Assembly (NCBI RefSeq): GCF_010499245.1 | Contig: NZ_JAAGOW010000001.1 | Location: 3,286,001-3,350,000, forward strand | Origin: Variovorax sp. WS11 | GTDB lineage: Bacteria; Pseudomonadota; Gammaproteobacteria; Burkholderiales; Burkholderiaceae_C | Length of the DNA: 64,000 bases | Direction of reading: 5' to 3' | Shown here: one piece after another, positions 42,546-51,933 of the stretch | How the letters are laid out: each line of letters starts with the position of its first letter | How positions within the stretch are numbered: position 1 is the stretch's first letter | Notes under the pieces: model-generated | What the model was told of the DNA's origin: nothing | Databases searched by the model: none | What the model saw: the letters and a program-made list of their open reading frames with translations, nothing else | Program-made: the position numbers and the translations under genes

Positions 42546-43424
42546 TTGCTTCAAATCCTCCAACTCCTGCTCTCAGGCATTGCGCAAGGCTGCATCTACG
42601 GCCTGATCGCGCTGGGGTTCGTGCTGATCTACAAGGCCACCGAGACGGTGAGCTTCGCCCAGGGCGAGCTGATGATGCTGGGCGCTTTCTGCGCCTTCGC
42701 GGGCATGTCGATGGTGGGGCTGCCCTTCTGGCTGGCGGCGCTGCTGGCCATCCTGGCAATGGCCGCCTTCGGCGTGCTGCTCGAACTGGTGGTGATCCGG
42801 CCCATCCTGGGCCAGCCGCAGTTCTCGATCGTGATGCTGACCATCGGCATCGGCTACGTGGCGCGCGGGCTGATCACCATGATCCCCGGCATCGGCACCG
42901 ACACGCACTCGCTCGCCGTGCCCTACAAGGACGAGATCTGGAAGCTCGGCGCGCTGGTGGTCAACGTGGAGCAGGCGGTGATCATCGTCGCCACCGCCAT
43001 CCTGTGCGGGCTGCTCTACGCGATGTTCCGCTACAGCAAGCTGGGCATCGCGATGCAGGCCTCTTCGCAGAACCAGCTGGCGGCCTACTACATGGGCATC
43101 CCGGTCAAGCGGCTCAATGGGCTGGTGTGGGGGCTGGCGGCCGCGGTGGCAGCCATCGCGGGCATGCTGCTCGCGCCCATCACCTTCGTGCACGCCAACA
43201 TGGGCTTCATCGGGCTCAAGGCCTTCCCGGCGGCGGTGGTGGGCGGCTTCGGCAGCCTGCCGGGCGCGATCGTCGGCGGGCTGGTGATCGGCATCGTCGA
43301 ATCTTTCGCGGGCTTCTACCTGCCCGACGGCTTCAAGGACACGGCGCCCTACATCGTGGTGCTGGTGATGCTGATGGTGAAGCCCAACGGCCTGTTCGGC
43401 GAGAAGCTGCGGAAGAAAGTCTGA
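42546..43424 (+). CDS. livH: Branched-chain amino acid ABC transporter permease LivH (first system)
   Basis: This inner-membrane permease is about 292 residues. The N-terminal LSGIAQGCIYGLIALGFVLI and FAQGELMMLGAFCA, and the C-terminal GFIGLKAFPAAVVGGFGSLP followed by GAIVGGLVIGIVES, are LivH signatures; six to eight membrane helices are expected. The TTG at 42546 is taken as start because GAGG lies five bases upstream and LivH proteins begin at this motif. An ATG at 42477 is the alternative. A TATAAA at 42516 may be a -10. The stop overlaps livM (TGATG). Confidence 0.93.
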   Translation: MLQILQLLLSGIAQGCIYGLIALGFVLIYKATETVSFAQGELMMLGAFCAFAGMSMVGLPFWLAALLAILAMAAFGVLLELVVIRPILGQPQFSIVMLTIGIGYVARGLITMIPGIGTDTHSLAVPYKDEIWKLGALVVNVEQAVIIVATAILCGLLYAMFRYSKLGIAMQASSQNQLAAYYMGIPVKRLNGLVWGLAAAVAAIAGMLLAPITFVHANMGFIGLKAFPAAVVGGFGSLPGAIVGGLVIGIVESFAGFYLPDGFKDTAPYIVVLVMLMVKPNGLFGEKLRKKV

Positions 43425-44500
43425 TGCGCTACATCTTCAAGACCAGCTACGCGCAGGACATCGCCCTGGCCAAGCACGGCGGCCACGTGTTCTGGTATGG
43501 CCTGCTGGTCGCGCTGCTGATCGCCGCGCCCTGGCTGCTGCCCGAGTACTGGCTGGCGCAGCTGACCTTCGTGCTGATCTACGGCATCGTCGGCCTGGGG
43601 CTGATGCTGCTGGCCGGCTTCACCGGGCAATTCTCGATCGGGCATGCGGCCTTCCTGGGCACCGGCGCCTACACGCAGGCGGTGCTGGCCAACGCGGGCG
43701 TGCCCTTTCCCCTCGCGCTGGCGGCGGCAGCGGCGCTGTCGGCCGCGGTCGGCGTGGTGGTGGGGCTGCCGGCGCTGCGGGTGAAGGGCATCTACCTGGG
43801 CATCGCGACCCTGGCCTTCGGCTTCATCGTGGAGGAGGTCTTCGCGCGCTGGGAGCGCGTGACCGGCGGCAACTCCGGGCTGCACGTGAAGTCGCCCAAG
43901 CTCTTCGGGCTGGACATCAGCTCGGGCGAGAGCTTCTACATCGTGTGCCTGCTGGTCGCGGTGCTGTGCACCTTCGCGATCCTCAACCTGTTGCGCTCGC
44001 CCACCGGCCGCGCCTTCGTTGCGATTCGCGACTCGGAGATCTCGGCGCAAAGCATGGGCATCCACCTCGCGCGCTACAAGACCATGTCCTTCGCCATCTC
44101 GGCCGCGCTGGCGGGGCTGGGCGGGGCGCTCTATGCGCACAAGCTCAGCTTCATCTCGCCGGACCAGTTCAACATCCTGCAGTCCATCGACTTGCTGCTG
44201 ATGGTGGTGATCGGCGGGCTGGGCTCGGTGCACGGCGCCTTCCTGGGCGCGATCTTCCTGATCGCGATGCCTCAGCTCATCTCGCTGGGCAAGGACTGGC
44301 TGCCGCCGGTGATCGGCCAGGCGCCGGGGCTGCAGGGGCTGGTCTACGGGCTGGTGCTGATCGGCTTCGTGCTCTTCGAGCCGCTGGGGCTGTACGGGCG
44401 CTGGCTCAAGGTGCGCACCTACCTGCAGCTCTTTCCGTTCTACCGCAAGGGGCTGTTCAAGCGGCAGAAGGCCTTCACCAAGTCGGATCGCTTGAGATGA
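43424..44500 (+). CDS. livM: Branched-chain amino acid ABC transporter permease LivM (first system)
   Basis: The product is 358 residues, the second permease of the transporter. LivM motifs are visible: LMLLAGFTGQFSIGHAAFLG, LGIATLAFGFIVEEV, NLLRSPTGRAFVAIRDSEIS, and the loop ALYAHKLSFISPDQFNILQS. About nine membrane helices are expected, with a basic C-terminal tail (YRKGLFKRQKAFTKSDRLR). It overlaps livH by one base and livG by ATGA, so the subunits are coupled. Confidence 0.95.
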   Translation: MRYIFKTSYAQDIALAKHGGHVFWYGLLVALLIAAPWLLPEYWLAQLTFVLIYGIVGLGLMLLAGFTGQFSIGHAAFLGTGAYTQAVLANAGVPFPLALAAAAALSAAVGVVVGLPALRVKGIYLGIATLAFGFIVEEVFARWERVTGGNSGLHVKSPKLFGLDISSGESFYIVCLLVAVLCTFAILNLLRSPTGRAFVAIRDSEISAQSMGIHLARYKTMSFAISAALAGLGGALYAHKLSFISPDQFNILQSIDLLLMVVIGGLGSVHGAFLGAIFLIAMPQLISLGKDWLPPVIGQAPGLQGLVYGLVLIGFVLFEPLGLYGRWLKVRTYLQLFPFYRKGLFKRQKAFTKSDRLR

Positions 44501-45315
44501 GCTCCGATGTGCTCCTCTCAGCCAAGGACCTGAGCGTGCGCTTCGGCGGCGTGCTCGCGGTCAACAAGGTGAGCTTCGAAGTGCGGCGCGGCGAGGTGTT
44601 CACGCTGATCGGGCCCAACGGCGCCGGCAAGACGACGGTCTTCAACCTGATCAGCCGCATCTACACGCCGACCACGGGCGAGATCCTGTGGCATGGCGAG
44701 GGTGGCGCGCCGATCGTGCTGACCGAGCATGCGCCGCACGAGATCGCCGCGCTGGGCATCGCGCGGACCTTCCAGAACATCGAGCTCTTCGAGCATGCCA
44801 CGGTGCTGCACAACCTGCTGATCGGCCGCCACACGCACCGCCGCACCGGTTTCTGGAGCGAGGTCTTCTTCACCCCCGGCACGCGGCGCGCCGAGATCGA
44901 GGCGCGCGAGAAGGCCGAACGGGTGATCGAATTGCTGGACCTGCAGCACCACCGCGACGCGATGGTGGCGGGCCTGCCCTACGGCGTGCGCAAGGTGGTG
45001 GAGCTGGCGCGGGCGCTATGCACCGAGCCGAAGCTGCTGCTGCTCGACGAGCCTTCGTCCGGCCTCAACGTCGAGGAGACGGCCGACATGGCCTTCTGGA
45101 TCCAGGACATCCAGCAGGAGCTCGGCATCTCGGTGCTGATGGTGGAGCACGACATGTCGTTGGTGTCCAAGGTGTCGGACCGGGTGCTGGCGATGAACAT
45201 GGGGGAGGCGCTGGCTTCGGGGTCTCCTCGTGAGGTGCAGTCGGATGTGCGCGTGGTCGAGGCGTATCTGGGGACGGTGGATGACTTGAGCAGTTTGAGG
45301 CGGGGGGCGTCATGA
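44497..45315 (+). CDS. livG: Branched-chain amino acid ABC transporter ATP-binding protein LivG (first system)
   Basis: This is a cytoplasmic ATPase subunit of 272 residues. Walker A is GPNGAGKTT, the signature is the LivG form LPYGVRKVVELARAL, and Walker B is LLLLDEPSSGL followed by VLMVEHDMSLV. Its ATG overlaps the livM stop and its stop overlaps the livF ATG. Confidence 0.96.
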   Translation: MSSDVLLSAKDLSVRFGGVLAVNKVSFEVRRGEVFTLIGPNGAGKTTVFNLISRIYTPTTGEILWHGEGGAPIVLTEHAPHEIAALGIARTFQNIELFEHATVLHNLLIGRHTHRRTGFWSEVFFTPGTRRAEIEAREKAERVIELLDLQHHRDAMVAGLPYGVRKVVELARALCTEPKLLLLDEPSSGLNVEETADMAFWIQDIQQELGISVLMVEHDMSLVSKVSDRVLAMNMGEALASGSPREVQSDVRVVEAYLGTVDDLSSLRRGAS

Positions 45316-46091
45316 GCGACGACAACACCGTCCTCCAGTTGCTCAATGTCGAAAGCGCCTACGGCCCCATCAAGGCCATCCGCGGCGTCAGCCTCAAGGT
45401 GCGCCAGGGCGAGATCGCCACCGTGCTCGGCTCCAACGGCGCCGGCAAGACCACCATCCTCAAGACCATCTCCGGCATCATCGATCCGCGCAAGGGCAGC
45501 ATCGAATTCGAGGGGCGCAACATCACGGCCCAGGACCCGGCCCACATCGTCCAGCAGGGCCTTTGCCACGTGCCCGAGGGCCGCGAGGTGTTCCCGCTGT
45601 TGTCGGTGCGGGACAACCTGCTGATGGGCGCCTACACCCGCAGCGACCGCGACGGCGTGGCGCGCGACATCGAAACCGTCTACAGCTACTTCCCCATCCT
45701 GCGCGAGCGCGCCACGCAGCACGCCGGCCTGCTCTCCGGCGGCCAGCAGCAGATGCTCGCCATTTCGCGCGCCATCATGGCCGCGCCCAAGCTGATCCTG
45801 CTCGACGAGCCCAGCCTCGGCCTCTCGCCCAAGCTCACGCGCGAGATCTTCGAGATCGTCGTGCGCATCAACCGCGAGCGCGGCACCACCATCCTGCTGG
45901 TCGAGCAGAACGCCAACATGGCCCTCAACGCGGCCGACTACGGCTACGTCCTGGAGAACGGCCGCATCGTGATGGAAGACACCTGCGAGCGCCTGCGCGA
46001 GAAGGAGGACATCAAGGAGTTCTACCTCGGCCTCAAGGACGAGGGCGTGCGCGGCGAGCGGCGCTGGAAGAAAAAGAAGACCTGGAGGTGA
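45312..46091 (+). CDS. livF: Branched-chain amino acid ABC transporter ATP-binding protein LivF (first system)
   Basis: This is the second ATPase, 259 residues: Walker [10 protein letters not shown], signature LSGGQQQMLAISRA, Walker B LILLDEPSLGL, and TILLVEQNANMAL. The C-terminus is a lysine-rich extension (RGERRWKKKKTWR) beyond the usual LivF end. It overlaps livG by four bases and is followed by an acyl-CoA synthetase gene five bases later. Confidence 0.96.
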   Translation: MSDDNTVLQLLNVESAYGPIKAIRGVSLKVRQGEIATVLGSNGAGKTTILKTISGIIDPRKGSIEFEGRNITAQDPAHIVQQGLCHVPEGREVFPLLSVRDNLLMGAYTRSDRDGVARDIETVYSYFPILRERATQHAGLLSGGQQQMLAISRAIMAAPKLILLDEPSLGLSPKLTREIFEIVVRINRERGTTILLVEQNANMALNAADYGYVLENGRIVMEDTCERLREKEDIKEFYLGLKDEGVRGERRWKKKKTWR

Positions 46092-46096
46092 AGGCC

Positions 46097-47953
46097 ATGC
46101 AGGGACTCTGGGACACCGCCCACATCCAGCCGTGCAACGACATCGTCGTGCCCGGCGACACCATCCCCGCCGTCTTCTGGAACGCCGTCGCCGCGCGCGG
46201 TGACGGCGTCTGGATGCGGCAGAAGGAATTCGGCATCTGGCGCAGCTGGAGCTGGCGCCAGACCGCCGAGGCGGTGCGCGAGATCGCCGGCGGCCTGATG
46301 GCGCTCGGCTTCGCGCCCGGCGAGTGCGCCTCCATCCTCGCCAACACGGTGGTCGAATGGGTGCTGGCCGACCTCGCCGTGCTCAGCTGCGGCGGCGTGG
46401 CCAACGGCATCTACCCGACCGATGCCGCCTCCCAGGTGCACTACCTCTGCGAGGACTCGCGCAGCACCGTGCTCTTCGTCGAGGACGACGAGCAGCTCGA
46501 CAAGGCGCTGGAGGTGCGCGCCCGGCTGCCGTTGCTGCGCAAGGTGATCGTGTTCGACATGGAGGGCCTGCGCGATCTGGACGACCCCGGCGTCATCAGC
46601 CTGGAGGCCCTGCGCGCCCTCGGCCGCGAGCACCTGCAGGCCCACCCGCAGGAGCTCGAGCGGCGCATCGCCGCCTGCCGCCCCGAGCAGCTCGCGATCC
46701 TGGTCTACACCTCGGGCACCACCGGCAAGCCGAAGGGCGCCATGCACTGCCACCGTGGCCTGGTCCACACCGTGCGTGGCTACAACACGCTGGTCGCGCA
46801 GGACGAGCGCGACGAGCGCATGTGCTTCCTGCCCCTGTGCCACATCGCCGAGCGCCTGGGCGGCGAGTACTTCGCGATGTACACCGGCGCCATCCTCAAC
46901 TTCGTCGAGAACCCCGAGACCGTGCCCGAGAACGTGCGCGAGATCGCGCCCACCGTCTTCACCGCCGTGCCGCGCGTCTGGGAGAAGTTCTACTCGGGCG
47001 TGATGATCGCCCTGAAGGAGGCCAGCGGCCTGCAGCAGGCCGCCTACGGCTGGAGCATCGGCGTCGGCAGCGCCATTGCGGAGCGCGTGCTGGCGGGCCG
47101 GCCGGTGGGCGCTGCATTGCGCTTCAAGTTCCGGCTGGCGCGCTGGCTGGCGCTGGACAACGTGCGCAAGCTGATCGGCATCCACCGCTCGCGCTTCCTG
47201 GTCACCGGCGCGGCGCCGATCTCGCCCGAGCTGGTCAAGTGGTATCTGGCGCTGGGCGTGCCCATGCTCGAGGTCTGGGGCATGACCGAGACCTGCGGCG
47301 CCGCCACCGGCGTGCCGGCCGGGCGCATCAAGCCCGGCTCCATCGGCCCGGCCGCGGGCTACAACGAGGTGCGCATCGATGCGGCCACCGGCGAGATCCT
47401 GGTGCGCGGCGCCAACGTCTTCATGGGCTACCTCAACCTGCCGGAGAAGACCGCCGAGGCGATCGATGCCGAGGGCTGGCTGCACACCGGCGACGTCGGC
47501 AGCATGGACGAGGACGGGTATTTCCGCATTACCGACCGGATGAAGGACATCATCATCACGGCAGGCGGCAAGAACATCACGCCCAGCGAGCTGGAGAACG
47601 AGCTCAAGTTCAGCCCCTACATCACCGACGCCGTGGTGATCGGCGATGCCAGGCCCTACCTGACGGTGATCGTCATGATCGACCAGGAGAACGTCGAGAA
47701 ATTCGCGCAGGACCACGACGTGCCCTTCAGCAACTACCAGAGCCTCACGCGCGCACAGGAAGTGCAGGGCCTGATCCAGGGCGAGATCGACCGCGTCAAC
47801 GCGAAGTTCGCCCGCGTCGAGCAGATCAAGAAGTTCTTCCTGCTCGAGACCCAGCTGAGCGCCGAGGACGAGGAGCTCACCCCCACCATGAAGCTCAAGC
47901 GCAAGCTCGTGCAGACGAAGTACTCCGAACGCATCGACGCCATGTACGCCTAG
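46097..47953 (+). CDS. AMP-binding long-chain acyl-CoA synthetase-like ligase
   Basis: This is an ATP-dependent acid-CoA ligase of the ANL superfamily, 618 residues. The P-loop YTSGTTGKPKGAM, the motif WGMTETCGA and the hinge WLHTGDVGSMDEDGYFRITD with KDIIITAGGKNITPSELEN are clear. It resembles long-chain fatty-acid CoA ligases. Placed between livF and the binding-protein gene, it suggests that the transporter imports a carboxylic acid (aromatic or fatty) that is then activated, rather than an amino acid. A GGAGG site lies eight bases before the ATG. Confidence 0.94.
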   Translation: MQGLWDTAHIQPCNDIVVPGDTIPAVFWNAVAARGDGVWMRQKEFGIWRSWSWRQTAEAVREIAGGLMALGFAPGECASILANTVVEWVLADLAVLSCGGVANGIYPTDAASQVHYLCEDSRSTVLFVEDDEQLDKALEVRARLPLLRKVIVFDMEGLRDLDDPGVISLEALRALGREHLQAHPQELERRIAACRPEQLAILVYTSGTTGKPKGAMHCHRGLVHTVRGYNTLVAQDERDERMCFLPLCHIAERLGGEYFAMYTGAILNFVENPETVPENVREIAPTVFTAVPRVWEKFYSGVMIALKEASGLQQAAYGWSIGVGSAIAERVLAGRPVGAALRFKFRLARWLALDNVRKLIGIHRSRFLVTGAAPISPELVKWYLALGVPMLEVWGMTETCGAATGVPAGRIKPGSIGPAAGYNEVRIDAATGEILVRGANVFMGYLNLPEKTAEAIDAEGWLHTGDVGSMDEDGYFRITDRMKDIIITAGGKNITPSELENELKFSPYITDAVVIGDARPYLTVIVMIDQENVEKFAQDHDVPFSNYQSLTRAQEVQGLIQGEIDRVNAKFARVEQIKKFFLLETQLSAEDEELTPTMKLKRKLVQTKYSERIDAMYA

Positions 47954-47979
47954 TTTTTTGCAACCGAGGAGACCACGCT

Positions 47980-49152
47980 ATGAAGATCCAGGCTCTGATC
48001 CCGCTGGCCGCGATGGCCGGTCTTGCACTGAGTTCCGGCGTGGCCGGCGCGCAGTCGCAAGGCGTTACCAAGGACGAGATCCGCATCGGCACCATCCAGG
48101 ATTTATCCGGCCCGCTGGCCGGCTATGGCAAGCAGTCGCGCAACGGCATGCAGCTGCGGGTGGACGAGCTCAACGAGCAGGGCAACGTCAACGGCCGCAA
48201 GCTCAAGCTCTTCGTGGAGGATTCGGGCTACGACCCGAAGAAGGCGGTGCTGGCGGCGCAGAAGCTGGTCAACCAGGACAAGATCTTCATCATGGCCGGC
48301 CACCTCGGCACTGCCCAGAACATGGCGGCCATGCCGGTGCAGTTCGAGAAGAACGTGGTCAATTTCCTGCCCATCACTGCGGCGCGCGAGATGTACGAGC
48401 CGCACCACAGGCTCAAGTACTCCTTTGCCGCCACCTACTTCGACCAGATGCGGCTGACCTTGCCCAAGCTGGTCAAGGACAAGGGTGCCAAGAAGGTGTG
48501 CACCATCTACCAGGACGACGAGTTCGGCCTCGAGGTGGAGCGCGGCGCCGAGGCCGGGCTCAAGACCCTGGGCATGGAGGTGGTCGAGAAGACCTCGTAC
48601 AAGCGCGGCGCCACCGACTTCTCCTCACAGGTCGCGAAGATGAAGGCCGCCAACTGCGACCTGGTGGTGCTGGGCACCATCATCCGCGAGACCATCGGCA
48701 CCGTGGGCGAGGCGCGCAAGACCGGCTTCAACCCGACCTTCCTCGGCTCCAGCGCGGCCTACACCGACCTCATCCACAAGCTGGGCGGCAAGGCCATGGA
48801 CGGCATCTACGCCACCCACACGGCGCAGCATCCGTACCTGGACGAGGCCTCTCAGCCGATGCGGTTCTGGGCCAACAAGTACAAGACCAAGTTCAACGAG
48901 GACCCGACGGTGTTCTCGGTCTACGGCTACACCATCATCGACGCCTTCATCAAGGCCGCGCAGAAGGCCGGGCCCAACCTCACGACCGACAGCTTCGTCA
49001 AGTCGATGGACACGATGACCTTCGAGCCCGACATGTTCGGCGCGCCGAAGAGCACCTATACCGCCACCAAGCGGCTGGGCAACGATTTGTCGCGGCTGTC
49101 GCAGATCGTGGATGGGAAGTGGAAGGTGATGTCGGATTACGTGGCGCCTTGA
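47980..49152 (+). CDS. ABC transporter periplasmic substrate-binding protein (first Liv system)
   Basis: This is a Peripla_BP_6 receptor of 390 residues. A signal peptide (IQALIPLAAMAGLALSSGVA, ending GAQS) precedes DEIRIGTIQDLSGPLAGYGK and KLKLFVEDSGYDPKKAVLAA, standard for LivK-like receptors. It is the last gene of the operon, with a GAGGAGA ribosome binding site. Ligand class is inferred only from the adjacent ligase: probably an aromatic or aliphatic acid. Confidence 0.93.
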   Translation: MKIQALIPLAAMAGLALSSGVAGAQSQGVTKDEIRIGTIQDLSGPLAGYGKQSRNGMQLRVDELNEQGNVNGRKLKLFVEDSGYDPKKAVLAAQKLVNQDKIFIMAGHLGTAQNMAAMPVQFEKNVVNFLPITAAREMYEPHHRLKYSFAATYFDQMRLTLPKLVKDKGAKKVCTIYQDDEFGLEVERGAEAGLKTLGMEVVEKTSYKRGATDFSSQVAKMKAANCDLVVLGTIIRETIGTVGEARKTGFNPTFLGSSAAYTDLIHKLGGKAMDGIYATHTAQHPYLDEASQPMRFWANKYKTKFNEDPTVFSVYGYTIIDAFIKAAQKAGPNLTTDSFVKSMDTMTFEPDMFGAPKSTYTATKRLGNDLSRLSQIVDGKWKVMSDYVAP

Positions 49153-49226
49153 GGGGGGCCGCGGCGGGGCGCCCCTGCGGTGTAGGAGAATGGAGGCCCC
49201 CGAAAGAATTAATCCCAGCACCGAGC

Positions 49227-50054
49227 ATGACCGCAGCAAGCCTGGACGAGCTGTTTGCCGAGAACCATTCGCTGCCCTCGGTCCCGAAGGTGGTTCGTGA
49301 CCTGATCGAGGTCCTGAGCAACGACAACGCGACGCTGTCGCAAGTGGCCCGCAAGATCGACGTCGACCAAGTGCTGACGGCCAAGATGCTGCGCCTGGCC
49401 AATTCGCCGTTCTACGGCGTGCGCCGGAAGATCTCCACGATGGAGGAGGCGATCCGGATGCTCGGCCTGTCGGCGATCCGGACCCTGGTGATCAGCTCCA
49501 ACCTCACGGGGACCTTCAAGAAGGTCCCGCACGTGGACCTGCCGGGCTTCTGGCGCCACAGCCTGCGCGTCGCCTCCGCCGCCCGGCACCTGGCCGCCGA
49601 GTCCCGCGCCGTCGATCCGAACCTCGCCTTCACCGTGGGCAGCATGCATGCGATCGGCCACCTGATCATGTGCATCGTCATGCCCGAGGAGATGGGGCCG
49701 CTCAATGCCTCCTGCCCGATCGACACCGTGAAGCGGCTGGGCGCGGAAGAGCAGGCCCTCGGCTATCACTTCGGCGACGTCAGCGCCCGGCTGGCTTCGC
49801 GCTGGAATTTCTCCGACGAGTTCGTCACCGCGCTGGGCGGCTTCGCGCGGCCCCTGAGCGTGCAGCCCTTCGATCCCTTGTCCGGCATCGTGCACCTGGC
49901 GGTGTGGCGGGTGGCGGTGGACCGCCAGGAAGACCCGGAAGGCCCGGGCTGGCCTGGTGAGGTGGTCGATGCCCTGGGGCTTTCGCGCGAGAAGCTGCAG
50001 CAGATGCCGACGCCGGCCGAGTTGGCGGCGGATCTCGAGCTGATGATTGCCTGA
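49227..50054 (+). CDS. HDOD domain protein
   Basis: The product is 275 residues with the HDOD fold (about 10-210): LPSVPKVVRDLIEVLSND, LTAKMLRLANSPFYGVRRKI and TMEEAIRMLGLSAIRTLVIS, followed by FWRHSLRVASAARHLA. HDOD proteins often act in signalling or cyclic-di-GMP-linked control, but have no defined activity of their own. No membrane segment is present. It lies 74 bases after the binding protein, and a separate unit is likely. Confidence 0.9.
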   Translation: MTAASLDELFAENHSLPSVPKVVRDLIEVLSNDNATLSQVARKIDVDQVLTAKMLRLANSPFYGVRRKISTMEEAIRMLGLSAIRTLVISSNLTGTFKKVPHVDLPGFWRHSLRVASAARHLAAESRAVDPNLAFTVGSMHAIGHLIMCIVMPEEMGPLNASCPIDTVKRLGAEEQALGYHFGDVSARLASRWNFSDEFVTALGGFARPLSVQPFDPLSGIVHLAVWRVAVDRQEDPEGPGWPGEVVDALGLSREKLQQMPTPAELAADLELMIA

Positions 50055-50075
50055 AACCAGGCGCCAGTGCTGCCG

Positions 50076-50453
50076 CTAAGGCTGCTCGCTCGCATCGAAG
50101 TCCAGCTCCACCTTCGCCCCATTCGGGTCATGGCAGAACAGCTGCCAGGTCCCCGCGCCGGCCTGCTGCCGCAGCTCGTACTTCGTGCCGCTCTCGTCGA
50201 AGCGCGCCCTCACCGCCCGCAGGTCGCGCGCCGTGAAGGCCATGTGGTCGATCACGCCCGTGCGCTGCGCCGGCACGGGGCGGCCGAAGTAGAGGTGCAC
50301 CAGCGCCTGCGATCCCTCGCCGTAGAGCCAGGCGCCGGCGAAGCCGAGGTCGGGCCGGGGGCCGACCCGCAGCCCGAGCAGGCCGGTGTAGAAGTCCAGC
50401 GTCTTCTTCTCGTCCTCCGCGGTCACGGTGAAGTGGTTCATGCCGACGATCAT
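50076..50453 (-). CDS. VOC (glyoxalase/bleomycin-resistance) family protein
   Basis: The product is 125 residues forming one vicinal-oxygen-chelate unit: NHFTVTAEDEKKTLDFYTGL, RTGVIDHMAFTARDLRAVRA, and a C-terminal LFCHDPNGAKVELDFDA. Metal ligands (His in NHFTV and DHMAF, Glu near the end) are in place. The substrate is unknown. It is the last gene of the long minus-strand run, 22 bases after the reductase fusion. Confidence 0.88.
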   Translation of the reverse strand: MIVGMNHFTVTAEDEKKTLDFYTGLLGLRVGPRPDLGFAGAWLYGEGSQALVHLYFGRPVPAQRTGVIDHMAFTARDLRAVRARFDESGTKYELRQQAGAGTWQLFCHDPNGAKVELDFDASEQP

Positions 50454-50475
50454 GGAATGGCTCCTTCCGGGTTGT

Positions 50476-51933
50476 TCAGGGCAGCAGCACCAGCGCGCCG
50501 AGGGTGGCGCGCGATTCGAGCCGCGCGTGCGCCTGCGCCGCGGCTTCGAGCGAATGGCGTTCGATCGGCGGCAGCCTGATGCTGCCGTCGGCCAGTGCAT
50601 CCCACACCCGCTGCGCCCGCTCGGCCAGCTGCGACTGGGTCGCCACGTAGTCGAACACCACCGGCCGCGAGAAGCTCAGCGACTTGGCGACCAGCGCATC
50701 GGGTGGCAGCGGCGCCAGCGGGCCGCTGGCCTGGCCCAGGCTGATCCAGTGGCCGCGGCGGGCCAGGGCCGCCAGGTTCTCGTCGCGGGCCGCATCGCCG
50801 AGCCCGTCGATCAGCACATCGGCGCCGCCGCAGGCGCGCTGCACGGCATCGGCGAAGCGGTAGTCGCGCGTCACGATCACATGCTCGCAGCCATGCTCGC
50901 GCGCGACGCGGGCCTTCTCCTCGCTGGACACCGTGCCCAGCACCGTCGCGCCCAGCCGGCGCGCCCAGGCGCACACCAGCAGGCCCACGCCGCCGGCCGC
51001 CGCATGCACCAGCAGCCGCGTGCCGCGCTGCACGCGGCCCAGGTCGCGCAACAGGTAATCGGCGGTGATGCCCTTGAGCAGCAGCGCGGCCACCTCATCC
51101 TCGATGGCCGCGGGCAGCCGCACCACCCATTCGGCCGGTACGCAGCGCACGCCGCAGTAGGCGCCGGGCAGCGGGCCCAGGTACGCCACACGATCGCCCG
51201 GCAGCAGCCCGCCCACCTCCGGCCCGACATCGAGCACGCTGCCCGCGGCCTCCATGCCCGGCACCAGCGGCAGGGCCGAGGGAATCCAGCCGCGCCGCAG
51301 GTAGATGTCGATGAAGTTGACGCCGATGGCGCGCTGCCGGATGCGCACCTCCCCCGCGCGCGGCGCCGGGGCCTCGCCCTCCTGCGCTCGCAGCATCTCG
51401 GGCCCACCATGGCGCTCGACCACCACGCGGCGCGTGGGCAGGGGCAGGGCGGCGGGCATCGCCTCGGCCGTGCCGCTCGCGCGCAGGTCGCTGCCCTGGC
51501 GCAGGTAGCGTCGCAGGTTCTCGAAGCCCGCCTCGTACACCCCCTGCGCCACCATGTCGCGCAGCTCGCGCTCCCGGCCGGGCGGCGTGGCAAAGCTCGA
51601 TTCCCAATGCCAGAAGGTGCGGTTGCCGTCGGTCACCGGCTTCAGCGTGACGGTGGCCACGTAGCGCTGCAGCGGCACCGTCGCCTCGACGATGCAGTAG
51701 GTGCTCCTGTGCTCGCGGTCCGACAGCGTCAGCAACTGCTCGCGGATGCGGTTGCCGTCCCGCAGCGTGAAGCTGCGCACGCAGCCCACCTGGTCGCTGC
51801 GTTCGCCGCCCTCGATGCGGCTGGCCTCCACCACCTCGTGCCACTGGTCGTGGCTGTTGAAGTCGCGCAGCACCGCCCAGACGCGCTCGATCGGCGCGTC
51901 GATGATGGTCGAGCGGACGACGCGCTGCAGCAT
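50476..51933 (-). CDS. SRPBCC domain fused to quinone oxidoreductase (MDR family)
   Basis: The product is 485 residues. Residues about 1-150 form a START/SRPBCC-type ligand-binding domain (LQRVVRSTIIDAPIERVWAV, VLRDFNSHDQWHEVV) closely related to the next-door stand-alone protein. Residues about 165-485 are a zinc-independent quinone oxidoreductase: IGVNFIDIYLRRG, PGMEAAGSVLDVG and the NADPH motif VHAAAGGVGLLVCAWARRLG. The fusion may couple binding of a hydrophobic substrate to its reduction. It is coupled to the upstream SRPBCC gene by TGATG. The two ends are well separated, so this is not a sequencing read-through. Confidence 0.9.
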   Translation of the reverse strand: MLQRVVRSTIIDAPIERVWAVLRDFNSHDQWHEVVEASRIEGGERSDQVGCVRSFTLRDGNRIREQLLTLSDREHRSTYCIVEATVPLQRYVATVTLKPVTDGNRTFWHWESSFATPPGRERELRDMVAQGVYEAGFENLRRYLRQGSDLRASGTAEAMPAALPLPTRRVVVERHGGPEMLRAQEGEAPAPRAGEVRIRQRAIGVNFIDIYLRRGWIPSALPLVPGMEAAGSVLDVGPEVGGLLPGDRVAYLGPLPGAYCGVRCVPAEWVVRLPAAIEDEVAALLLKGITADYLLRDLGRVQRGTRLLVHAAAGGVGLLVCAWARRLGATVLGTVSSEEKARVAREHGCEHVIVTRDYRFADAVQRACGGADVLIDGLGDAARDENLAALARRGHWISLGQASGPLAPLPPDALVAKSLSFSRPVVFDYVATQSQLAERAQRVWDALADGSIRLPPIERHSLEAAAQAHARLESRATLGALVLLP

